DNA from: JANNBN01 sp963763885
GTDB lineage: Bacteria > Actinomycetota > Acidimicrobiia > Acidimicrobiales > JANYDT01
DNA: 64,000 nt
Assembly (NCBI GenBank): GCA_963763885.1
Contig: CAVXQD010000007.1
Coordinates: forward strand, 930,001 to 994,000
Direction: 5' to 3'
Shown here: in pieces, positions 1 through 7,297 of the stretch
Numbering within the stretch: position 1 is the first letter of the stretch
Layout: every line of letters starts with the position of its first letter
Notes under the pieces: model-generated
The model's database searches: none
The model's input: only the letters and a program-made list of their open reading frames with translations
Told to the model about the DNA's origin: nothing
Made by a program: the position numbers and the translations under genes

Positions 1-3
1 CAC

Positions 4-1734
4 ATGACCCGCTTCCACAGAATTCGACGAACGGCTTGCGGCCTTCTCGGTGTATCGGCTGCGTTGGCCGTTGTCATCGCCGGGCCCGGTGCATCCGCCG
101 CGCTTGCCGTTGCCGAACCGGCTGCGGTCACCACCGTGTCCGAACCTGCTCCTCCTTCTGCTCCGACCAGCGCAGCCAAGGCTGCCGCTGCCGGACATGT
201 GGTCATCGCGATCGATACGGCACCGCGGTTCTCCAACCAGCGTTTCGAGTCATCGAAGACAGCTGCCCGTTCGATCATCAACGCACTTCCTGATGCGCAG
301 TTCTCCATCATCTCCTTTGGTGGCCAGGCAACGATGGTTTACCCACCCGGTCCGGGCAAGGGATCCATCGCAGCGCTTGACTCGCTCTCGCAGAACTCGG
401 GCGAGCTCGACGCCACCACTGCCCAATCGCAGATGACCCAGGGCCTTGCGCTCGGCGTCGACACGATGCAGGGTGCCACTGGACAGCGCGCAATCGTCCT
501 GATCACCGACGGCACCAACAACGGAAGCGCGGTGTCGCTCGAGAGCTCGCGTCAGAGTGCGTTGAAGAGCGGCATCCGAATCTCCGTTGTTGACACACGC
601 GAAGAAGGCGACACAGAGCCGACCAAGCAGGCGCTGCTGAGCGAACTGCAAGGCGTGAAGGGCATTGTTGTTCCACTGGACAAGCCCGAAAGGTTGTCCG
701 AGCTGACCACCACGTTGTTGGCATCCGACGCCCCCAGTGAATTGGCACTCCGCAGCGACGGTCCGGGGCTTTCGACTGGTCTGTTGTCCAGCAACCTCAC
801 GCTTCTCTTGGGTGCGTTGCTGATGGGTGGCGCAATCTTCTTCGGAGCAATGCAGCTGCTCGGTCCACGAGAGATGAAAGTCAACCTGACTGGCATACCG
901 GAGATCAAGGTTGCAGCCAAAGACGTGAAGACGCCGATGGCCGGTCTTGCGACCAAGCTCACCGAGTTGGCAGACAAGAAGCTGGAAGACTCCGGCCGCA
1001 ACCGCGGCATGCAGTCATGGTTGGAACGTGCTTCGATCAACCTTCGTTCCGGCGAATTCGTGATCGTGGTCATTGTCTCCACACTGGCGCTGACCGTGTT
1101 CATGTGGCAGTGGAAGAGCCTCACCTGGGGTCTGCTGATGCTCGTCGTCGGTCCCTTCGGTGCTCGTTTCTACGTCAACCGAAAAGCCAAGAAACGCTCC
1201 AAGCGATTCGCAGATCAGCTCAGCGACACGCTGCAGCTCATCAGCTCGTCCATGCGTGCCGGCCAGGGCTTCATGCAGGCGCTCGACGCCGTGGCACGTG
1301 AGTCTGAGGCACCAACCGCTGAAGAGTTCCAACGCGTTGTCGTTGAGGCTCGCCTCGGTCGTGACCTGGTGGATTCCATGAAAGCCCTCGCAGAGCGGAT
1401 TCGTTGCGAGGACCTCGAGTGGGTCATCCCAGCCGTGGAAATCAACCGTGAGGTTGGTGGCGACCTCGCCGAAGTTCTCGAACAGGTTGGTTCCACCATT
1501 CGTGACCGCGCTGACCTTCGTCGTCAGGTGAAGACGCTCTCCGCAGAAGGCCGCTTGTCTGCAGTCGTGCTGATCGGTCTTCCGCTGTGTATCGGAGGGT
1601 TCATCAAGATGTCCAACCCGACATACATGCAACCGCTGTTCGAAGGAACCGGCCTCTTCCTGCTCGGCGGCGCCGCGCTGATGATGCTCGTTGGCAGCAT
1701 CTGGCTCTTCAACATCTGCAAGATCGAGTTCTAG
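4..1734 (+). CDS. vWA-domain / TadB-like fusion, Tad pilus inner-membrane platform protein
   Basis: 576 aa. Residues about 1-35 form a signal peptide or first membrane segment after a basic start. Residues about 65-240 have a von Willebrand A pattern: a beta strand VVIAID near D71 and a second Asp in LITDG near 168. The MIDAS serines are missing (DTAPR instead of DxSxS), so metal binding is doubtful. A membrane segment lies near 262-290. A T2SF/GspF domain follows (about 400-530) with TadB-type sequence (EINREVGGDLAEVLEQV), and the protein ends in two hydrophobic helices. TadB is known to form the Tad pilus platform with TadC, which starts 8 bases downstream. The start lies at the window edge, so the rest of the tad operon (CpaF/TadA) is probably just outside. 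The platform role is family knowledge; the role of the vWA part is unknown. Confidence 0.85.
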   Translation: MTRFHRIRRTACGLLGVSAALAVVIAGPGASAALAVAEPAAVTTVSEPAPPSAPTSAAKAAAAGHVVIAIDTAPRFSNQRFESSKTAARSIINALPDAQFSIISFGGQATMVYPPGPGKGSIAALDSLSQNSGELDATTAQSQMTQGLALGVDTMQGATGQRAIVLITDGTNNGSAVSLESSRQSALKSGIRISVVDTREEGDTEPTKQALLSELQGVKGIVVPLDKPERLSELTTTLLASDAPSELALRSDGPGLSTGLLSSNLTLLLGALLMGGAIFFGAMQLLGPREMKVNLTGIPEIKVAAKDVKTPMAGLATKLTELADKKLEDSGRNRGMQSWLERASINLRSGEFVIVVIVSTLALTVFMWQWKSLTWGLLMLVVGPFGARFYVNRKAKKRSKRFADQLSDTLQLISSSMRAGQGFMQALDAVARESEAPTAEEFQRVVVEARLGRDLVDSMKALAERIRCEDLEWVIPAVEINREVGGDLAEVLEQVGSTIRDRADLRRQVKTLSAEGRLSAVVLIGLPLCIGGFIKMSNPTYMQPLFEGTGLFLLGGAALMMLVGSIWLFNICKIEF

Positions 1735-1742
1735 GAACGCAC

Positions 1743-2657
1743 ATGCAACTCATGCTCATTCTCGGTGTCGTTCTTGTTCCGGTAGCCGGAGGCATCGCCT
1801 TCGTCAGCCTGAAGGGGAACAAACCGGCGGTAACCACCGACGATCTCGTTGGTAGTGCTGGCCGCCCGACGGATCTCCGCGACGCCGTCCTGCAGCAATC
1901 GACGCTGGAACGCGCCATCAAGCCAGCAGTGGAACGAATCGTTGCGCTTGTCCGCAAGCTGACGCCGATGGGCTGGAGTGACACCATTCAGCAGCGGCTG
2001 ATGCTTGCCGACTCGAAGGGAAAACCAGAAGTCATCATCGTGCAGAAGATCTTGTACTGCATCTTGTTCTTCTTCCTGTTCAACGTGTGGAAGAACATCG
2101 GCATTGGACCAGATGCTTTCCGCAAGTTGCTGTGGGTTGGCAAGCCCGCAATCGGCTTCTTTCTTCCAGACATCTTGTTGAAGAACAAGGCCACCAAACG
2201 CCAGAAACTCATCCAGGGCGCGCTGCCGGACTTTTTGGATCAGATCACGGTTGGGGTCGAGGCCGGTCTCGGTTTCGACGCAGCGATGTCTCGTACCGCA
2301 AAGTCCAACGAAGGTCCGTTGGCACAAGAATTCATGCGGACCTTGCAGCACGTTTCTGCTGGTCTCTCACGAGCCGAGGCAATGCGTGGCCTTGCCAACC
2401 GCAACAAGGTTGCTGAACTTCGCCAGTTCGTGGGCGCCATCCTGCAGGCAGAACAGTACGGCGTGCCTATGGCACAGGTGCTGCGTGTGCAGGCTGCAGA
2501 ACAACGACGAAAGCGCCGTCAGCGTGCTGAAGAAAAAGCCATGAAGCTGCCTGTCAAGGTGCTGTTCCCACTGGTGTTGTGCATTCTGCCGACGCTGTTC
2601 ATCGTGCTCATCGGCCCAGCCGGTATCTCGATCGCTAACAGCTTCTCCGGCAAGTAA
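1743..2657 (+). CDS. tadC: TadC-like Tad pilus membrane platform protein
   Basis: 304 aa from the ATG 8 bases after the vWA-TadB stop; a longer in-frame reading overlaps the upstream gene and is not needed. An N-terminal hydrophobic helix is followed by a linker, a membrane pair near residues 100-140, and a T2SF domain with GALPDFLDQITVGVEAGLGF and AEQYGVPMAQVLR. This is the characteristic TadC/GspF sequence. A basic stretch (AAEQRRKRRQRAEEKAMK) precedes the C-terminal membrane segment. In the family TadC pairs with TadB in the inner membrane under the CpaF ATPase to polymerise Flp pilin. The tight spacing indicates co-transcription. A hairpin terminator follows. Confidence 0.88.
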   Translation: MQLMLILGVVLVPVAGGIAFVSLKGNKPAVTTDDLVGSAGRPTDLRDAVLQQSTLERAIKPAVERIVALVRKLTPMGWSDTIQQRLMLADSKGKPEVIIVQKILYCILFFFLFNVWKNIGIGPDAFRKLLWVGKPAIGFFLPDILLKNKATKRQKLIQGALPDFLDQITVGVEAGLGFDAAMSRTAKSNEGPLAQEFMRTLQHVSAGLSRAEAMRGLANRNKVAELRQFVGAILQAEQYGVPMAQVLRVQAAEQRRKRRQRAEEKAMKLPVKVLFPLVLCILPTLFIVLIGPAGISIANSFSGK

Positions 2658-2669
2658 GCCGGTCTGTTA

Positions 2670-2686
2670 GCCCGGTCTGACCGGGC
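2670..2686. terminator. hairpin between convergent tadC and the PASTA gene
   Basis: Perfect 7-bp stem, GCCCGGT and ACCGGGC, around a 3-nt loop, 12 bases after the tadC stop. No clear T tract follows, so termination is inferred from position and stem only. It could serve both convergent genes. Confidence 0.5.
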
Positions 2687-2716
2687 CCGGGTCTTCAGCG
2701 CGCTTACTACTCCTAC

Positions 2717-3649
2717 TTACTGGGGACCCGTGATCACAATCACGGTGGTGCCGCGTTTGACCTGTTGATTGGCTGCCGGCCGAGACCCGATGGCCGGCTG
2801 ATCTGGAGCACCTTCCACGCCTTCGACCACAAGCCCTGCGTCTCGCAGTACCTGTGAGGCACTCACAACGTCCAGGCCTTTGGTGGCTGGAACCGTGATC
2901 AGCGGTGGCCCTGTGCTCACGATGATCTTCACCGTGGAACCCTTTGGCAACTTGGTGGTGGGTTTGTAGTTGGCAGCGATGACCACTCCGGCTGCAACTG
3001 TTTCGGAAGGCTGTTCAACAACCACGCCAGCGAGGCCTTCCGGCAGCGCTGCTTTTGCCTGCTCAGGCGTCATTCCAGACAGGTTGGGAACTTCGCGCGG
3101 CGCAGGGCCGGCGCTGAGATCAATCGCAATGACCGAGTCACGCTGCACCTGGCCCGAGGCGGGGTCTGCTGCTATGACCTGGCCGACAGGAACAACTTCG
3201 TCGAACGGCTGGTCGCGAACTTCCACACGAAGCTGCACCGCTTGGGCAGCTGCAATGGCAGCTTCCTCGGTGAGACCGACAACGGCGGGAACAGGGCGCG
3301 GTTCTGGTCCGCTGGAAACCACTGCCGCCACTTCTGTAGAACGCAACACCCGTTGCCCGGCCGAGGGCAACTGGCTGATGACCTGACCTGTCGGAATGGT
3401 CTCGTGGAATGCGGTGGTCTGCGACCACACGAGCTGCGCATCTTGCACCGCAGCCTTGGCGGCTTCGGCGTCGAGGCCAACCGCGGTTGGAACGTCACGG
3501 TAGACCGGACGTCCTTCGAGGTAGTTCTTCACGCCGAATGCAGTGCCGCCGCCGGCAGCGAGCAACGCAACGCCACCGATGAGCACGGTCCTTCGACTAC
3601 GCGTTGGCCCGTTCGCGTCAACGTCGTCATCGTCGAGCGCGCAGATCAT
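2717..3649 (-). CDS. membrane-anchored PASTA-repeat protein, probably the C-terminal half of a PknB-like kinase
   Basis: 310 aa from the ATG at 3649. An acidic cytoplasmic stub (ALDDDDVD) and a Thr-Arg-Ser-Arg-Arg basic stretch precede one transmembrane helix (VLIGGVALLAAGGGTAFGV). Four PASTA repeats follow, beginning near RPVYRDVPTAVGL, EPRPVPAVVGL, APREVPNLSGM and PLITVPATKGL. PASTA domains bind muropeptides or lipid II outside the cell. The upstream kinase gene overlaps this one by 23 bases in another frame and lacks its own membrane anchor. Deleting one base in the overlap gives one protein of about 700 aa with the usual PknB order (kinase, linker, TM, PASTA x4). No strong ribosome site precedes the ATG. 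A separate two-protein system remains possible. Confidence 0.8.
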   Translation of the reverse strand: MICALDDDDVDANGPTRSRRTVLIGGVALLAAGGGTAFGVKNYLEGRPVYRDVPTAVGLDAEAAKAAVQDAQLVWSQTTAFHETIPTGQVISQLPSAGQRVLRSTEVAAVVSSGPEPRPVPAVVGLTEEAAIAAAQAVQLRVEVRDQPFDEVVPVGQVIAADPASGQVQRDSVIAIDLSAGPAPREVPNLSGMTPEQAKAALPEGLAGVVVEQPSETVAAGVVIAANYKPTTKLPKGSTVKIIVSTGPPLITVPATKGLDVVSASQVLRDAGLVVEGVEGAPDQPAIGSRPAANQQVKRGTTVIVITGPQ

Positions 3650-4805
3650 CGCTACCGGCGTTCTGAGATGGAATGGGGGCCGGATGGTCTTCAACGATGG
3701 AATCCGGGTCGGACAACACCCCAGGTGCGCGCTGCGGCGCCGGTTGCCCACCCTCAGTTGGCGCTGGTGCAACTGCCGGCACGACGAGAGGAGTAACCGG
3801 AGGAGCAACTGGAGGAGCAACTGGTGACGCTGCCGGTGCAACTGCCGCTGCGGAAGACCGGTGGATGGTGGGGTCGTCATCGATGCCGGAGCGCAGTCCC
3901 TTGGTGATGACAATCGGAAGACGTTCCGGCCGAGGAAGACTGCGGGTGCAACTCTCGAGACGGCGGAGAAGCTCGGCAGCGTCGATACGGTCGTCTGGCG
4001 ACACGGCACCGGCAGGCAACAGGGCCTGCGCCAGAACCCCCATCGACTCTGGTGGGACCAGCGGTTGCGACTGCCGCGCCATCAACACACCAATCGGCGT
4101 GTCGGCACGGAACGGCGCTTCGCCGGTGGCGGCCTCGATGAGTGTGATTGCCAACGCGTACACGTCGGCGCGCCCATCGAGCGATGCGCCCGTTGCTTGT
4201 TCTGGTGCCGCATACCGAGCCGTCCCAACCAGCGAACCGTCTGGCTCGGTGAGCGCCGCTTCCGCAATTGCTCGGGCGAGACCGAAGTCACCAATGCGAA
4301 GCGACCCATCGGCGGCAAACAACAGGTTGGCCGGCTTGATGTCACGGTGCACGATGCCCTGACCGTGCGCGTAGGCAAGCGCCCTTGCAGCTTCGATACC
4401 GATGAGCGCAACCTGTGACAACGACAACCGACGATGCTCGTCGAGCATTGCCCGCAAGCTACCGCCATCGAGAAACTCGGTGATGAGATACGCCGGCTCA
4501 GAAGCGGTCGGCTCGGTGAGACCATCAGGGTTTCGGCCGTCAGCGGTGCCGTCGTGCCAGTCGTGGATGACCACGATGTTGGGGTGCGTCAGGCGGCTGG
4601 CCAGCTGCGCTTCGCTGCGAAATCTGCGGACGAATTGCGGGTCACCAGCCATGCCGGGATGCAGCACCTTGACCGCAACCCGGCGCCGCAGACGCGTGTC
4701 AACAGCAAGATAGACCTCGGCTGTTGCGCCGCGGCCTACCAACGCTTCGAGACGGAAACGGCCGCCAACGACGCGCCCGATCTGTTCACCAGCGACGAAA
4801 CTCAC
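3627..4805 (-). CDS. pknB: Ser/Thr protein kinase (PknB/Hanks type), catalytic part
   Basis: 392 aa from the GTG at 4805 (VSFVAGEQIG). The full kinase motif set is present: glycine loop GRGATAEVYLAVD (about 24-36), VAVK lysine near 46, HRDIKPAN with catalytic Asp near 155, DFG near 173 and APE near 200. After residue about 290 comes a Pro/Ala/Val-rich linker (SPVAPPVAPPVTPLVVP), and the protein stops without a membrane helix. PknB-like kinases phosphorylate cell-wall and division proteins. The membrane and PASTA part lies immediately downstream in the next frame. Divergent from the 4871 gene with 65 bases between starts. The kinase call is firm; the separate stop is suspected to be an artefact. 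Confidence 0.9.
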   Translation of the reverse strand: MSFVAGEQIGRVVGGRFRLEALVGRGATAEVYLAVDTRLRRRVAVKVLHPGMAGDPQFVRRFRSEAQLASRLTHPNIVVIHDWHDGTADGRNPDGLTEPTASEPAYLITEFLDGGSLRAMLDEHRRLSLSQVALIGIEAARALAYAHGQGIVHRDIKPANLLFAADGSLRIGDFGLARAIAEAALTEPDGSLVGTARYAAPEQATGASLDGRADVYALAITLIEAATGEAPFRADTPIGVLMARQSQPLVPPESMGVLAQALLPAGAVSPDDRIDAAELLRRLESCTRSLPRPERLPIVITKGLRSGIDDDPTIHRSSAAAVAPAASPVAPPVAPPVTPLVVPAVAPAPTEGGQPAPQRAPGVLSDPDSIVEDHPAPIPSQNAGSDDLRARR

Positions 4806-4870
4806 ACATCGAGGGTAGTCCGTGTCCCTTCGATTCCGAGGTTGGGCCGGATTGCGGCCATGATGGAACG

Positions 4871-5380
4871 GTGACGAGCCCCGACACACCCACCCTCATC
4901 GACGCGCCTACGCCCGATTTGGCCACCGCTGAAACCTCCAATCACGACGCAGGAATACCCCCGGTGTTCAAACCGACTCCCCGTTGGGCCCGCTTCGCTG
5001 TGATCCTCGCCGCTATTGGTTGCGTGGTTGGCATGGGCTGGACGCTCACACTGCACGAAGACCCGCCAGCCCCTGACGACATCGCCATCGAGCAGGTAAC
5101 CCCACCCGCAGCCTCCGAGGCTGTGCCCGGCCAGACCCCGGTCATCGTGGACCTTGCCTTTGGGTTCAGCATGGAGCTTTCCATCGACGGTGTGCGGGTT
5201 CCGCAAGAGCAGATCGTGGAAGTCGATTCGCTTGGCCAGTTCACGTTCTCACCCGGCCCGGGCAAGTTCACGGAACGATTCACCAACGGCAAGCACATCG
5301 CCCAAATCGTCTACTGGCCAAAAGTCGGAAGCCGAACCACCGATGCGTCGGTGTATCAGTGGCAGTTCAACGTCGTATGA
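4871..5380 (+). CDS. single-pass membrane protein of unknown function
   Basis: 169 aa from a GTG preceded by GGAACG; no earlier good start separates it from the divergent kinase. A Pro/Thr/Asp-rich N-terminus of about 45 residues is followed by one transmembrane helix (FAVILAAIGCVVGMGWTL). The outer domain of about 110 residues is predicted beta-rich (VDLAFGFSMELSIDGVRVPQEQI). Not recognised as a named family. Its Thr-rich cytoplasmic tail and position beside a PknB-type kinase make it a possible substrate, which is inference only. Its stop overlaps the acyl-CoA dehydrogenase start as ATGA, so the two are probably co-translated. Confidence 0.7.
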   Translation: MTSPDTPTLIDAPTPDLATAETSNHDAGIPPVFKPTPRWARFAVILAAIGCVVGMGWTLTLHEDPPAPDDIAIEQVTPPAASEAVPGQTPVIVDLAFGFSMELSIDGVRVPQEQIVEVDSLGQFTFSPGPGKFTERFTNGKHIAQIVYWPKVGSRTTDASVYQWQFNVV

Positions 5381-6546
5381 GCGGTTTGAGCATCGTGAGC
5401 CAGGACCCGACCCAGCCAGGCGATCAACTGGCCCAGCCAGGGGTCGATGCGTTCGCGCAGGCTGCGCACGAATGGATTCAGGCGCACGCGCATCTTGCTC
5501 CACCGGACTACGGCGCCATCATGCCGCCGCATTTGGTTGACCAAGGTCTTGCGTGGCAGCGGCTGCTGTTCGCCGAAGGCTGGGCTGGCATCGATTGGCC
5601 CGTTGAGCACGGCGGCCGCGGTCTCACACCCCAGCATCGTGCTGCATGGGTGCGAGAATGCGCGTTGGCAGGTGTGCCGCCGTTCATCAACATGGTCGGC
5701 ATTGTTCTGGCCGGCGGGTCCACCATGCTGTTCGGTTCCGAGGAACAGAAGTCAGCACACTTACGAAATACGCTTGCGGCCGAACACGTGTGGTGCCAGC
5801 TCTTCAGCGAACCCGGGGCGGGCAGCGACCTGGCAGCACTCAGCACCAAGGCCGTCCGCGACGGCGACGAGTTTGTGGTCAACGGACAGAAGGTCTGGTG
5901 CTCAGGCGGGCGATACTCCAACTGGGGAATCCTTGTTGCCCGCACGGACTCCGACGCCCCCCGGCACAAGGGCTTGTCGTTCTTCTTGTTCGACATGTCA
6001 TTGCCGGGCGTAACGGTGCGGCCGTTGAAGCAGATGACCGGCGAGGCAGAGTTCGACGAGGTGTTCTTCGACGACGTTCGGATGCCAGCGTCTGCATTGC
6101 TTGGCCCGCTCAACGAGGGCTGGCGTGTTGCCATGGCGACGCTCACCAACGAACGCGGCTCCATCGGCACAGCTGCCATCGGACTTGGGCGTCGAGTAGA
6201 CCGTCTCATCGACGAACTGCGAGACGGTGGCGACGTCGGCCCAACGGAACGCGATGCGTTGGCATCGTTGGTCACCCGGGGCCGAGTCCTCACCATGCTT
6301 GGATCACGCCAGGGGCCGGTGGCATCCACCGCAGCGTCGCTGCTGAAACTCGGCATCACCGAACTCAGCTTCGACACCGCTGAGCTACGTGCATCGCTCA
6401 ACGGCGCACACGCCATGCTGGAGACCGACGACGCAACCCGCTCGCTGCTCGCAGCTCCTGGCGGACGAATCGCCGGCGGAACCAGCCAGATCCAACGCAA
6501 CCTGATCGGCGAACGCCTCCTCGGCCTTCCAGCCGAACCCCGCTAA
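5377..6546 (+). CDS. acyl-CoA dehydrogenase family protein
   Basis: 389 aa, with start chosen at the ATG overlapping the previous stop (ATGA); an in-frame ATG 18 bases earlier is the alternative. Family signatures: FSEPGAGSDLAAL (FAD and substrate-binding loop), FVVNGQKVWCSGG, FDEVFFDDVRMP and the C-terminal GGTSQIQRNLIGERLLG. The length is typical of FAD-dependent acyl-CoA dehydrogenases, which make 2,3-enoyl-CoA and pass electrons to ETF. The exact substrate cannot be read; the sequence resembles the ACAD group used for branched, steroid-side-chain or unusual acyl-CoAs. No beta-oxidation partner is adjacent, though an enoyl-CoA hydratase lies 29 kb away. Confidence 0.9.
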   Translation: MSGLSIVSQDPTQPGDQLAQPGVDAFAQAAHEWIQAHAHLAPPDYGAIMPPHLVDQGLAWQRLLFAEGWAGIDWPVEHGGRGLTPQHRAAWVRECALAGVPPFINMVGIVLAGGSTMLFGSEEQKSAHLRNTLAAEHVWCQLFSEPGAGSDLAALSTKAVRDGDEFVVNGQKVWCSGGRYSNWGILVARTDSDAPRHKGLSFFLFDMSLPGVTVRPLKQMTGEAEFDEVFFDDVRMPASALLGPLNEGWRVAMATLTNERGSIGTAAIGLGRRVDRLIDELRDGGDVGPTERDALASLVTRGRVLTMLGSRQGPVASTAASLLKLGITELSFDTAELRASLNGAHAMLETDDATRSLLAAPGGRIAGGTSQIQRNLIGERLLGLPAEPR

Positions 6547-6569
6547 GCACGCGAGAGAGGTTCCCGCCC

Positions 6570-6644
6570 GTCGCGGCACTCACACACGGTCGCGGCACTC
6601 AGAAACCCTGTGGCAGACCCGCGAACAATCCTCAGTGCCGCGAC
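6570..6644. repeat. 75-nt structured intergenic repeat, copy 1
   Basis: The ends are exact inverted repeats, GTCGCGGCACT and AGTGCCGCGAC, with a second copy of the left arm at 6589-6599 inside. The element at 35640-35714 has the same ends and the same 75-nt length. It lies after the acyl-CoA dehydrogenase stop, so terminator function is possible. Confidence 0.7.
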
Positions 6645-6796
6645 ATCCCCCTTGCGCCGCTGATGACTGAAGGTGGGGTCAAGCTCCACCAATCAAAAGT
6701 CGATAGTTCCTCGGTGAGCACGACCGGCAAGACACACGGAGACATCCTCTCTGGCTGACGCACCACGCCGAAGCGCATCACGAACGATGCGCCCTC

Positions 6797-7297
6797 GTGG
6801 GGCGGCGCCTCGTGTGCAGGCGCTGTCTGGTGAGCTATCCAATCGCCCTGCTGGCCATGGCCGCGGGACTTGCGGGGCTTCACTGGCCGTCAACACTTGA
6901 TCCGGTTCTGCTGTGGGTGTTACCTGCGCCGGCCATCTTGGATTTCGTTGCGGAGCACCTGGTTCGGACGCCATACAACGCCAAACGCCAAACGATCTTG
7001 TCGGCAATTGCTGCCGTTGCGTTTGGGCGCGGGTTGACTCGCTACCTATTGGAACCGGGCGACTCGCTGTTCTGGAACGTGGCCATCGTCTATTCACTGG
7101 TCATGGCGACCAGTGCCATCGGACGGTTGGTGTTCGATCACTACGCCAAGCAGCACCGCGAGCAAACCGAGTCAGACGCGTGGTGGGCTGAGCTGCAAGC
7201 CGGGCGCGGCCGAGCGGTGAACGGAGGGACCGGAGTAGAACCCGAGGTGGAGCAACCCATCAAACGCGGGCTTGAGCAGCCCGCCAACCGCGGTTAG
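6797..7297 (+). CDS. small multi-pass membrane protein, DUF2085-like (tentative)
   Basis: 166 aa from a GTG. The sequence VGRRLVCRRCLVSYP near the start recalls the cysteine motif of DUF2085-type membrane proteins, followed by three or four hydrophobic segments (residues about 15-40, 60-80, 90-110) and a charged tail. The matching motif seems to begin upstream (HHERCAL is open in frame), but no ATG, GTG or TTG occurs before the preceding in-frame stop at 6704. The start may therefore be non-canonical or the N-terminus damaged. The last 30 residues derive from a dispersed repeat also found at 11723. The stop overlaps the convergent ligA stop. Function unknown. Confidence 0.6.
   Translation: MGRRLVCRRCLVSYPIALLAMAAGLAGLHWPSTLDPVLLWVLPAPAILDFVAEHLVRTPYNAKRQTILSAIAAVAFGRGLTRYLLEPGDSLFWNVAIVYSLVMATSAIGRLVFDHYAKQHREQTESDAWWAELQAGRGRAVNGGTGVEPEVEQPIKRGLEQPANRG
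7202..7258 (+). repeat. dispersed about 57-nt repeat, copy 1
   Basis: About 88% identical, with one gap, to 11723-11778. Here it encodes the C-terminal residues AVNGGTGVEPEVEQP of the upstream membrane protein; at the second site it forms the leader of a secreted-protein gene. Confidence 0.6.

Noticed and set aside
5508..6500. Long minus-strand open frame opposite the acyl-CoA dehydrogenase
   Set aside because: Serine/proline-rich sequence without any domain; a typical high-GC antisense shadow of a well-supported gene.
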